DNA from: Streptomyces sp. NBC_00247
GTDB taxonomy: Bacteria > Actinomycetota > Actinomycetes > Streptomycetales > Streptomycetaceae
Reading direction: 5' to 3'
DNA length: 64,000 nucleotides
Assembly: GCF_036188265.1 (NCBI RefSeq)
Contig: NZ_CP108093.1
Span: 1,612,001-1,676,000 of the forward strand
Positions 47,059-55,700 of the stretch are shown here, in pieces; the first letter of the stretch is position 1, and each line of letters opens with the position of its first letter. The notes beneath the pieces are model-generated. The model was not told the origin of the DNA and did no database searches. It was given only the letters and a program-made list of their open reading frames with translations. Made by a program: the position numbers and the translations under genes.

Positions 47059-47772
47059 ATGGACAACTCTAGCGGCGTCGGCGTTCTCGACAAGGCTGCA
47101 CTCGTACTGAGCGCTCTGGAGTCCGGTCCGGCCACCCTCGCCGGACTGGTCGCGGCGACCGGTCTCGCTCGCCCCACGGCCCACCGACTGGCCGTGGCAC
47201 TCGAACACCACCGCTTGGTGGCCCGGGACATGCAGGGCCGGTTCATCCTCGGCCCGAGGCTCGCCGAGCTTGCCGCGGCGGCCGGCGAGGACCGCCTCCT
47301 GGCGACGGCCGGACCCGTACTCACCCACCTCCGCGACATCACGGGCGAGAGCGCACAGCTCTACCGCCGCCAGGGCGACATGCGTATCTGTGTCGCCGCG
47401 GCCGAGCGGCTCTCCGGGCTCAGGGACACCGTGCCGGTCGGCTCCACGCTCACCATGAAGGCGGGCTCCTCCGCGCAGATCCTGATGGCCTGGGAGGAGC
47501 CCGAGCGCCTCCACCGGGGCCTGCAGGGCGCCCGGTTCACGGCTACGGCCCTCTCCGGGGTACGCCGCAGGGGATGGGCCCAGTCGATCGGTGAGCGCGA
47601 ACCGGGCGTCGCGTCGGTCTCCGCGCCGGTGCGCGGGCCGTCGAACCGGGTGGTGGCCGCAGTCTCCATCTCCGGCCCGATCGAGCGGCTGACCCGGCAC
47701 CCCGGCCGGATGCACGCGCAGGCGGTCATCGACTCGGCCGCACGGCTCAGCGAGGCCCTGCGCCGCGGCTGA
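47059..47772 (+). CDS. ndgR: IclR-family regulator NdgR
   Basis: 237-residue regulator. N-terminal winged helix-turn-helix ([20 protein letters not shown]), then the IclR effector domain ([40 protein letters not shown]). NdgR (SCO5552) and its Corynebacterium relative LtbR control leuCD and other amino-acid genes; it also affects nitrogen-dependent antibiotic production. Divergent from leuC across 191 bp. Confidence 0.93.
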   Translation: MDNSSGVGVLDKAALVLSALESGPATLAGLVAATGLARPTAHRLAVALEHHRLVARDMQGRFILGPRLAELAAAAGEDRLLATAGPVLTHLRDITGESAQLYRRQGDMRICVAAAERLSGLRDTVPVGSTLTMKAGSSAQILMAWEEPERLHRGLQGARFTATALSGVRRRGWAQSIGEREPGVASVSAPVRGPSNRVVAAVSISGPIERLTRHPGRMHAQAVIDSAARLSEALRRG

Positions 47773-48054
47773 TCACCTCGACGACGGTTCTCCGTACCCG
47801 TGCCCCCGCCTCTTCTCCGGCTGTTACCGCTACCGCCCTTGCTCGCGTTACCGCTCCTGTTCGCACTGGCCGCCCCAACGTCGTGGCGGCCTTTTCCATA
47901 CCCGGGAGCAGTGCGGGAGGGACGCGCCCCCGGACGTGCGCGCCCGGGACCGAACGGCCGTGCACGGAAGGGGAGATGGCAGGACGCGCGCCTGTCCCGG
48001 GGCGGGGCGGCGCCGGCCCCGCGGACGGCCGCGACGCACACGGCCAGGGCGCAC

Positions 48055-48090
48055 GGGAAAGGCCCTCCACCGAAGTGAAGGGCCTTTCCC
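48055..48090 (-). terminator. Terminator after the tRNA cluster
   Basis: GGGAAAGGCCCT (48055-48066) pairs perfectly with 48079-48090, loop of 12 nt, 13 nt after the last tRNA-Glu on the minus strand; may also serve ndgR from the other side, whose 3' flank (47773-48054) holds no gene. Confidence 0.7.
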
Positions 48091-48103
48091 TACTGCTGGG
48101 TTG

Positions 48104-48176
48104 TACCCCCGACCGGATTCGAACCGGCGCTACTGCCGTGAGAGGGCAGCGTGCTAGGCCGCTACACAACGGGGGC
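48104..48176 (-). tRNA. tRNA-Glu (CUC), copy 3
   Basis: 73-nt cloverleaf on the minus strand: acceptor GCCCCCG/CGGGGGT (closing G-U), anticodon arm CTGCC-CTCTCAC-GGCAG giving anticodon CUC, T arm GGTTCGAATCC. No encoded CCA. Part of the 189-bp duplication. Confidence 0.95.
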
Positions 48177-48218
48177 TTGTTACGAGAAGTCCTACGAACC
48201 ACGGACTTCGGACTTGCG

Positions 48219-48290
48219 CTGGGCTACCAGGACTCGAACCTAGAATGACGGTACCAGAAACCGTAGTGTTGCCAATTACACCATAGCCCA
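48219..48290 (-). tRNA. tRNA-Gln (CUG), copy 2
   Basis: 72 nt: acceptor TGGGCTA/TAGCCCA, anticodon loop TTCTGGT giving CUG, T loop GGTTCGAGTCC. Identical to the copy at 48553. Confidence 0.95.
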
Positions 48291-48302
48291 TGGTGTGGTA
48301 CG

Positions 48303-48375
48303 TACCCCCGACCGGATTCGAACCGGCGCTACTGCCGTGAGAGGGCAGCGTGCTAGGCCGCTACACAACGGGGGC
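48303..48375 (-). tRNA. tRNA-Glu (CUC), copy 2
   Basis: Same 73-nt sequence as the other two tRNA-Glu genes, but with different flanks (CCTAGCG spacer upstream), so it is not part of the duplicated pair. Confidence 0.95.
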
Positions 48376-48437
48376 CCTAGCGATCCTGCATCAAGAACAT
48401 CGGGTGCGACCCGGATTGTTCCCGCGGGAAGGATCTG

Positions 48438-48510
48438 TACCCCCGACCGGATTCGAACCGGCGCTACTGCCGTGAGAGGGCAGCGTGCTAGGCCGCTACA
48501 CAACGGGGGC
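48438..48510 (-). tRNA. tRNA-Glu (CUC), copy 1
   Basis: Identical to the gene at 48104-48176 and lies in the other 189-bp repeat copy, after tRNA-Gln. Confidence 0.95.
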
Positions 48511-48552
48511 TTGTTACGAGAAGTCCTACGAACCACGGACTTCGGACTTGCG

Positions 48553-48624
48553 CTGGGCTACCAGGACTCGAACCTAGAATGACGGTACCAGAAACCGTAG
48601 TGTTGCCAATTACACCATAGCCCA
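48553..48624 (-). tRNA. tRNA-Gln (CUG), copy 1
   Basis: First gene of the minus-strand tRNA array; anticodon CUG, 72 nt, identical to the copy at 48219. Confidence 0.95.
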
Positions 48625-48709
48625 CTGAAACGCAACCCCTGAGGGCCTTGTCTCTGTCTGCGCTTCCCGGCCGGATCTTTCGACCCGCTCGGGCGGCGCA
48701 GAAAGAACA

Positions 48710-49426
48710 TTACCCGAAGGTGTCCGGCGCTCCAAAACGGGTATCGCCGGACAGCAGCGCGGGCAGCTGATGGAGGCCCGTGATCCGCACGAGATCGGCT
48801 CTGCCGCCGCGCTCCCCGCGGTCCAGCCAGATCCCCGTCAGCCCGGCCGCGACCGCGCCCGCGGCGTCGGTGTCGGGCTCGTCCCCGACGTACGCGACCT
48901 CGTGCGGGTCCAGTGCGAGTGCCTCGCAAGCGGCGTGGAAGGCGGCGGGGTCGGGCTTGGAGACGCCGAGCTCCACGGCGCACAGCAGCTCCTCGAACCG
49001 GTGCCGCACGCCCAACGCCGTCAGCTTGCGGTGCTGCTCGACGGCGCCGGCGTTGGACAGGGCACCGTGGCGGTAGCCGCCCAGCAGGTCGAGGACCGGA
49101 ACCACGTCCGGGAAGAGGCTCCAGGCGGCTTCGTAGTGGACCGTGTGCCGCCGGAACCACGCGTCGGCCTCCGTGTCCGCGAGATCCAGCGCCAGGAACT
49201 GCCGCACCCGGTCCCTGCGGTGGCTCTCGTAGTCCGTCTCCCCCGCGGAGAACCGCGCCCAGTGGTGTCCGGCGATAGTCCGCCAGTCGTCCAGCGCCTC
49301 GTCGGGCGTGGCGTAACCGCCGGGCAGCCCCTCCAGTTCCAGCAGCCGTGCCATGGCCCGCCGGTCGGCGCCGGAATAGTCGAAGAGCGTGTCGTCGATG
49401 TCCCAGAGCACCGCGCGTATCGCCAT
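48710..49426 (-). CDS. HAD-family hydrolase
   Basis: 238 residues with the haloacid dehalogenase motifs: DIDDTLFDY (motif I, nucleophile Asp), LSNAGA (motif II), SKPDPAAF (motif III lysine), VGDEPDTDAAGA (motif IV). The helical cap (about residues 18-95) suggests a subfamily I phosphatase such as phosphoglycolate phosphatase or YjjG-like enzymes; substrate unknown. ATG at 49426 is preceded by TAGCGT 7 nt before it and no Shine-Dalgarno, so the mRNA is probably leaderless. Confidence 0.85.
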   Translation of the reverse strand: MAIRAVLWDIDDTLFDYSGADRRAMARLLELEGLPGGYATPDEALDDWRTIAGHHWARFSAGETDYESHRRDRVRQFLALDLADTEADAWFRRHTVHYEAAWSLFPDVVPVLDLLGGYRHGALSNAGAVEQHRKLTALGVRHRFEELLCAVELGVSKPDPAAFHAACEALALDPHEVAYVGDEPDTDAAGAVAAGLTGIWLDRGERGGRADLVRITGLHQLPALLSGDTRFGAPDTFG

Positions 49427-49506
49427 ACGGGCCACGCTACCGCCCCCGCTCCCCCGCGGCCCGGCGCCGACCGGCCGGCGCCGGGCCGCGGGGCGCCGGG
49501 AAACGC

Positions 49507-49550
49507 CCGAAGGGCGGACCACCGGGGTTCTCCGGTGGTCCGCCCTTCGG
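49507..49550 (-). terminator. 19-bp perfect hairpin after gltX
   Basis: Arms 49507-49525 and 49532-49550 with loop GGTTCT, 21 nt past the gltX stop. Confidence 0.75.
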
Positions 49551-49571
49551 GGGCGTGCGTACGGCGGTGCG

Positions 49572-51047
49572 TTACGCGGCGAGCTTCGCGAGGGCCGCGT
49601 CCACCCGGGCCAGGGTCTTCTCCCGGCCCAGGATCTCCATGGACTCGAAGAGCGGCAGCCCGACCGTGCGGCCGGTGACGGCGACGCGCACCGGGGCCTG
49701 CGCCTTGCCGAGCTTGAGGCCGTGGGCCTCGCCCGCCGCCAGGACGGCGCTCTTCAGCGCCTCGGCGTTCCACTCGGCACCGGCCAGGCCCGCGCGGGCG
49801 GTGGCCAGCAGGGCGTCGGAGCCCTCCTTCATCGCCTTGGTCCAGGACGCCTCGTCCTGGACCGGCTCGTCGAGGAAGAGGAAGTCGACGTTGGCGGTGA
49901 TGTCGGAGAGGACGGTCACCCGGGTCTGCGCGTGCGGCGCGATCTCGGCGAACTTCTCCGCGTCGAACGCTTCGGGGGCCCAGTTCGCGTACGGCGCCCG
50001 CAGCCAGGGACCGCACGCCTCGGTGAAGTCCTTCACGTCGAGCCGGCGGATGTGCTCGGCGTTGATGTGCTCGGCCTTCTTGAGGTCGAAGCGGGCCGGG
50101 TTGGCGTTGACGTCCGCGATGTCGAAGGCGGCCACCATCTCCTCGATCGAGAAGATGTCCCGGTCCTCGGCGATCGACCAGCCCAGCAGCGAGAGGTAGT
50201 TGAGCAGCCCCTCGGGGAGGAAGCCGCGCTCGCGGTAGAGGTTGAGCGACGCCTCCGGGTCCCGCTTGGACAGCTTCTTGTTGCCCTCGCCCATGACATA
50301 GGGGAGGTGGCCGAAGACCGGGGTGGCCTTGGCGATGCCCAGCTCGGTGAGGGCCGCGTACAGGGCGAGCTGGCGGGGGGTGGAGGAGAGCAGGTCCTCG
50401 CCGCGCAGGACGTGGGTGATCTCCATCAGCGCGTCGTCGACCGGGTTGACCAGCGTGTAGAGCGGGGCGCCGTTGGCGCGGACGATGCCGTAGTCCGGCA
50501 CGTTCTCCGGCTGGAAGGTCAGCTCGCCGCGCACCAGGTCGGTGAAGGTCTGCGGCACGTCGGGCATCCGGAAGCGCACGATGTGCGAGCGGCCCTCGGC
50601 CTCGTACGCCTCGACCTGCGCGGCGGTGAGCTCGCGGCAGTTGCCGTCGTACCCGGAGGGCTTGCCGGCGGCGCGCGCCGCGTCGCGGCGGGCGTCGAGC
50701 TCCTCGGTGGTGCAGTAGCAGTCGTACGCGTACCCGCCGGCCTTCAGCTTCTCGGCGACGTCACGGTAGATGTCCATCCGCTGCGACTGGCGGTACGGGG
50801 CGTGCGGGCCGCCGATCTCGGGGCCCTCGTTCCAGTCGAAGCCGAGCCAGCGCATCGAGTCGAGCAGCTGCTGGTACGACTCCTCGGAGTCGCGCGCCGC
50901 GTCGGTGTCCTCGATGCGGAAGACCAGCGAGCCCTCGTTGTGCCGGGCGAAGGCCCAGTTGAAGAGGGCCGTCCGGACCAGACCCACGTGGGGGTTGCCG
51001 GTCGGGGAGGGACAGAACCGGACTCGGGGGGAGGAGCCGTTAACCAC
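49572..51047 (-). CDS. gltX: Glutamyl-tRNA synthetase
   Basis: Class I synthetase charging tRNA-Glu (and tRNA-Gln for amidation in this phylum). 491 residues; HIGH-like [17 protein letters not shown] near the start, [25 protein letters not shown]-like [10 protein letters not shown], then the helical anticodon-binding domain. Its start overlaps the FAH gene's stop by 8 bases. The tRNA-Glu and tRNA-Gln genes lie just downstream. Confidence 0.96.
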   Translation of the reverse strand: MVNGSSPRVRFCPSPTGNPHVGLVRTALFNWAFARHNEGSLVFRIEDTDAARDSEESYQQLLDSMRWLGFDWNEGPEIGGPHAPYRQSQRMDIYRDVAEKLKAGGYAYDCYCTTEELDARRDAARAAGKPSGYDGNCRELTAAQVEAYEAEGRSHIVRFRMPDVPQTFTDLVRGELTFQPENVPDYGIVRANGAPLYTLVNPVDDALMEITHVLRGEDLLSSTPRQLALYAALTELGIAKATPVFGHLPYVMGEGNKKLSKRDPEASLNLYRERGFLPEGLLNYLSLLGWSIAEDRDIFSIEEMVAAFDIADVNANPARFDLKKAEHINAEHIRRLDVKDFTEACGPWLRAPYANWAPEAFDAEKFAEIAPHAQTRVTVLSDITANVDFLFLDEPVQDEASWTKAMKEGSDALLATARAGLAGAEWNAEALKSAVLAAGEAHGLKLGKAQAPVRVAVTGRTVGLPLFESMEILGREKTLARVDAALAKLAA

Positions 51048-51825
51048 GCTTGATCACCTTGTTGGTGAGAGTGCCGATGCCTTCGATGGTGACGGCGACC
51101 TCGTCGCCGACGTGCAGGGGGCCGACCCCCGCGGGGGTTCCGGTGAGGATGACGTCGCCCGGGAGGAGCGTCATCGCCTCGGAGATGTGCACGACCAGGT
51201 CCTCGATGGAGCGGACCATCTCGCTCGTACGGCCGAGCTGGCGCTGCTCACCGTTGACCGTCGTCTGGATCGTCAGGTCGGACGGGTCCAGGTCGGTCTC
51301 CACCCAGGGGCCGAGCGGGCAGGAGGTGTCGAAGCCCTTGGCCCGGGCCCACTGCTTCTCGCGCTTCTGCGCGTCACGGGCGGTGACGTCGTTGGCGCAG
51401 GTGTAGCCGAGGATGACGTCCTTGACGCGCTCGCGGGGGACCTCGCGGCACATCCGGCCGATCACCACGGCCAGTTCGGCCTCGTAGTGGACCTCGTTCG
51501 AGAAGGAGGGGTACTCGATGGCGTCGCCGGAACCGATCACCGAGGTGGTGGGCTTGAAGAAGGCGACCGGGACGTCCCCGACCTCGTTGCCCAGTTCGGC
51601 GGCGTGCTCCGCGTAGTTGCGGCCGATGGCCACGACCTTGTTGGGGAGCACGGGGGGCAGGAGCCGGACCTTGCTCAGCGGGACCTTGGTGCCGGAGAGC
51701 TCGAAGTCGGCGTACGGAATGCCCTTGATGATGTCGAGGACGAGGCCACCGGATTCCACGGTGCCCTCCCCCTCGACGGCGCCGAAGGCGACATTGCCGT
51801 CGATGGAGAACCTGGCGATGCGCAC
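51040..51825 (-). CDS. Fumarylacetoacetate hydrolase family protein
   Basis: 261 residues of the FAH/2-hydroxyhepta-2,4-diene-1,7-dioate isomerase fold: [36 protein letters not shown] (metal-binding ExE pattern), [14 protein letters not shown] and [18 protein letters not shown]. Such enzymes are often oxaloacetate decarboxylases or acylpyruvases; exact substrate unknown. GTG at 51825. Coupled to gltX by overlap, a conserved pair in Streptomyces. Confidence 0.88.
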   Translation of the reverse strand: MRIARFSIDGNVAFGAVEGEGTVESGGLVLDIIKGIPYADFELSGTKVPLSKVRLLPPVLPNKVVAIGRNYAEHAAELGNEVGDVPVAFFKPTTSVIGSGDAIEYPSFSNEVHYEAELAVVIGRMCREVPRERVKDVILGYTCANDVTARDAQKREKQWARAKGFDTSCPLGPWVETDLDPSDLTIQTTVNGEQRQLGRTSEMVRSIEDLVVHISEAMTLLPGDVILTGTPAGVGPLHVGDEVAVTIEGIGTLTNKVIKRG

Positions 51826-51988
51826 GGGATGCTGTCGCCCCTCACTTGCTGGCTGGCTGAAGACTGACGCTCCAGGCTATCGCCTCGCCGTGGGGGGACC
51901 GGGGAGTGTCCGGCGGATCGTCGCGGCGGCCTGCCCCAAGGGGCGGACGGCGGGACCGAGGCACCGGACGGGCTCCCGGCGGGAACGG

Positions 51989-52144
51989 CTACCTGAGGAT
52001 GGTGCGGCGGGGGTTGGCCGTCTGCGTGGGCAGCGTGGTGGGGTGCTCGGGCCGCTCGGGGGCGCGCAGCGAGGAGGCGTCCGGGAGGTGCGCCAGCGTG
52101 GTGCGCCGGGGGTTGGCGAGGCTGCGGGACTGCGTCGTGTTCAT
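51989..52144 (-). CDS. 51-residue protein with two NPRRT motifs
   Basis: A very short reading frame. Its product begins MNTTQSRSLANPRRTTLAHL and ends TQTANPRRTILR, so an (A)NPRRT(T/I)L motif occurs near both ends around a proline-rich middle (ASSLRAPERPEHPTTLP). Codon third positions are GC-biased as in real genes. ATG at 52144; AAGG about 14 nt upstream is weak. I seem to recall short proteins with this motif in other Streptomyces but cannot assign a function. Upstream lies a 22-bp palindrome. Confidence 0.55.
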   Translation of the reverse strand: MNTTQSRSLANPRRTTLAHLPDASSLRAPERPEHPTTLPTQTANPRRTILR

Positions 52145-52168
52145 CTGCCGTTCGGACCTTGTCGCCGG

Positions 52169-52190
52169 GGGCGCACCCCGGGGTGCGCCC
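52169..52190. repeat. 22-bp perfect palindrome
   Basis: GGGCGCACCCC mirrored by GGGGTGCGCCC. It could be a hairpin or an operator upstream of the small gene at 51989-52144. Confidence 0.6.
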
Positions 52191-52725
52191 AGTTAGTCGG
52201 GTTCGCCATCCCAGTAAAGCGTCAGGCTAAACATCGGATTCCCGGCCGAGCCCCGGATGAGACCGCGATCATCATGTGAGTTTGCTCACCACTGACCCCC
52301 TAAATGCCGCATATCGGAATGATGATCACGCAAGAGAAAACGGACATTGCACCACTGAATGTTCTATTCCGCTCCTGATCATCAGGACTGGGACACCATG
52401 CTCGTCCGGCCACCCTGTCCGTAATGATCCACTTTCCACACGAACACGCTGCACGGCTGGTCACACGGCCATCACACCCCGTGACACCTACCCATGGGGA
52501 ACCCGCGGGCCTTGTTGGAGGTCCGGCACTGTGCTGGAATTCCACGCACCGCCGCGGGTAGAGACCGGCGCGCAGGGGCGCAACGCAGCGCCGAGTGGCG
52601 GCGGAGGGGGTTCAAGAACGCCGGTCGTTCATCGACCACCATGGGGCGCGTCCAGTGCCCCACGACGCCGACACCGTCACCACCGCGCATGCGGAGGGAC
52701 GCCTGGTCCAGAGGTTGCGACGCTA
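52191..52725. other. Regulatory region upstream of first conservon
   Basis: About 535 bp, distinctly AT-richer than its surroundings between 52190 and 52440. Two small palindromes stand out: GTGAG-TTTG-CTCAC (52276-52289) and CTGAT-C-ATCAG (52375-52385). The cvnA frame stays open far upstream of its likely start but lacks coding character. Likely promoter and operators of the conservon. Confidence 0.5.
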
Positions 52726-55700
52726 GTGCAGGGACGTTTCAAGAGGGATGGCAGCGCTCCGGCGGAACAGGAGCCGCGCGGCGGGACCGACCGCGGTTCC
52801 TCGCCCCAGCACGCCCAGAACCCCGGGTCGGCAGGCGCCGGCGACGGCGCGGAGCAGACTCCTCGCCCGGGCTCCACGACGACGACGAACGCCGAGCCGG
52901 CGGCTGCGGCGAAACCCCGGGACCCGGTGAGCACGGGTTCACGCGTAGCCCTGCGTAACTGGCGCATCAGTACCCGCCTGGTCTCCCTCCTGGCACTCCC
53001 CGTGGTCGCGGCGACCTCGCTGGGCGGACTCCGCATCAACGAGTCCATGAACGACATGCAGCAGCTGGAGCACATGCAGCTGCTGACGCAGATGACCAAG
53101 CAGGCGACCGCGCTCGCGCAGGCGCTGCAGGTCGAGCGTGACGAGTCGGCGGGACCGCTCTCCAACGGCGTGAAGGCGACCAACTACAAGGTCACCGAAC
53201 CCCGGAAGAAGACGGACCGGGCCAAGGAAGCCTTCCTCGACGCCACCATGGCCATCGGGGACACCCAGAACGACGAGGCGCTCGAAGGCATCCACGCCAG
53301 CGTCAACATGATCGCGACGCAGCTCGGGCAGATCCGCGACATCCGCAAGACCGCGTACGCCAAGGGCACGCCGAGCGTCAACACGATCGACCAGTACAGC
53401 CAGTTGATCACCTCGCTGCTGAGCCTCTCGCAGGACATGGCCCAGGCGACCTCCAGCCCGGAGATGATCAAGCGCACCCGTGCGCTGGCCGCCTTCTCCT
53501 CCGCGAAGGAGTACGCCTCGGTCCAGCGGGCGATCATCGCCGCCGCGCTGCCGGGCGGGAACAGCACGAAGACACGTCTCGCCGACAACGACAAGCAGTT
53601 CGGTCGCAACGCGCTCCGCAAGGAGAGCCTCGCGATGAACTCCTTCGAGACCATCTACGCGACCACCGGGAACAGCGCCTCCGACCTCACCGCACCGCTC
53701 GACAGCGGCAACCCGGAGATCCAGGCGGCCGACACCTACGCCAAGCAGGTGCTGGACACGACGGTCGGCATGAACGGGCGCAAGCCGCGTTCGTACCTCG
53801 ACTGGTACGACCAGAGCTCCACCAAGATCCAGGCGATGGAGACCATCGAGGCGACCCTCCTCAGCGACATGGAGGGCAAGGCCCGCGAGCTGCGCGAGGC
53901 CTCCCAGCGCGAGGCGATCCTCAACGGAGCCATCATCCTGCTGGTGCTCGGCGTCTCGCTCGTCGGCGCCTTCGTCGTGGCGCGGTCCATGATCCGCTCG
54001 CTGCGCCGCCTCCAGGACACCGCGACCCGGGTCGCCCAGGACCGGCTGCCCGAGCTCGTCCGGCAGCTCTCCGAGACCGACCCGCAGGACGTCGACACCT
54101 CCGTCGAGTCCGTCGGTGTCCACTCCCGCGACGAGATCGGCCAGGTGGCCGCGGCCTTCGACGACGTGCACCGCGAGGCCGTGCGTCTCGCCGCCGAGCA
54201 GGCCCTCCTGCGAGGGAACGTCAACGCGATGTTCACCAACCTCTCGCGCCGCAGCCAGGGCCTCATCCAGCGCCAGCTCTCGCTCATCTCCGAGCTGGAG
54301 TCCCGCGAGGCCGACCCGGACCAGCTGTCCTCGCTCTTCAAGCTCGACCACCTCGCGACCCGTATGCGCCGCAACGGCGAGAACCTCCTCGTCCTCGCCG
54401 GTGAGGAACCGGGTCGCCGCTGGACCCGCCCCGTCCCGCTGGTCGACGTGCTCCGCGCCGCCGCGTCCGAGGTGGAGCAGTACGAGCGCATCGAACTGGC
54501 CGCCGTGCCCGCCACCGAAGTGGCCGGCCGGGTCGTCAACGACCTCGTGCACCTGCTCGCCGAGCTGCTGGAGAACGCCACGTCGTTCTCCTCGCCGCAG
54601 ACGAAGGTGCGGGTCACCGGTCACGCCCTGCCGGACGGCCGGGTGCTCGTCGAGATCCACGACACCGGTATCGGCCTCTCTCCCGAGGACCTCGCGGCCA
54701 TCAACGAGCGACTCGCCTCGCCGCCCACCGTGGACGTGTCGGTCTCCCGACGCATGGGTCTGTTCGTGGTCGGCCGGCTCTCCCTGCGTCACGGCATCCG
54801 CATCCAGCTCCGGCCCTCCGACTCCGGCGGCACCACGGCGCTCGTCATGCTGCCCGTGGACGTCGCGCACGGCGGCAAGCAGCCGCCGACCAAGCAGGGC
54901 GCGGGCCAGCAGCAGGCCCCCGGCGGTCTGCTCGCCGGCGGCGGCGCTCCGCGCGCCGGTCTCGGCGGTCCGACGGCCGGAGCCAAGGGGCTCCCGGGTG
55001 CCGCGCGCGGCCAGGTCGGCGCGGGCTCCGGTCCGCGTGCGGCGCTGCCGTCGCGCGACACCGCGGCGCGCGGTCCTCAGCAGGGCGGCATGCCCCAGCG
55101 GCAGCCGGGCGGCCCGTCCGTCTCGCAGGCAGGGCCGCAGGCCGGTCGCCCGCAGGCGCCGCAGGGTCCGCAGGACTTCGGGCGGCCCGAGCCGCAGCGG
55201 CAGGGCGGTGCCCTCGGCGGTGGCGCCCGGCTGGGCGCTCGCGGCGCGCAGGGCGGTCCTGAGCAGGACCAGCCGAACCTCTTCGGACACAACGCCCCGG
55301 CCCCGCAGGCCCCGACGGGAGCTCAGGCGCCCATGGGGCAGCAGGCCCCGATGGGCCGGCCGGAGCAGGGTGGCCGTCCCGTACGGCAGGACGTGTTCGG
55401 CGGAGCCAACGGACAGCAGCAGTGGCAGGGCAGCCCCGCCAACCCGGGCAACCAGAACGGCCAGACCGGTCAGTTCGGCCAAGGCCAGGGCGATCAGTTC
55501 GGCCAGAACGGCCAGAACGGTCAGAGCGGCCAGTTCGGCCTGGGCGATCAGTTCGGTCAGGGCGATCAGTTCGGTCAGGGCGATCAGTTCGCTCAGGGCC
55601 AGGGCGGCCAGTTCGCTCAGGGCCAGGGCGGTCAGCCCGCGTTCGGCCGGGACCAGGGCAACCAGCCCCAGGGCGGCCAGGGTCAGCGCGGGTTCCAGCA

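Larger units (their letters stand above)
48436..48624 (-). repeat. 189-bp perfect direct duplication of a tRNA Gln-Glu pair
   Basis: 48102-48290 and 48436-48624 are identical base for base, including the 42-bp spacer between the tRNAs. The flanks diverge immediately outside. One extra tRNA-Glu lies between the two copies. Confidence 0.85.

Noticed and set aside
48276-48536. Short open frames with repeated CSGLARCPLTAVAPVRIRSG-type peptides
   Set aside because: They are translations of tRNA-Glu genes and their duplication.
48104-48624. Regularly spaced repeats resembling a CRISPR array
   Set aside because: The repeated units are 72-73-nt tRNA cloverleafs with anticodons and T loops; spacers are partly identical.
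52276-52725. N-terminal extension of the first CvnA to the upstream in-frame ATG
   Set aside because: The extra 150 residues lack coding bias, include Cys/His/Trp-rich sequence and cover the AT-rich regulatory island; GTG 52726 gives the family-like N-terminus.
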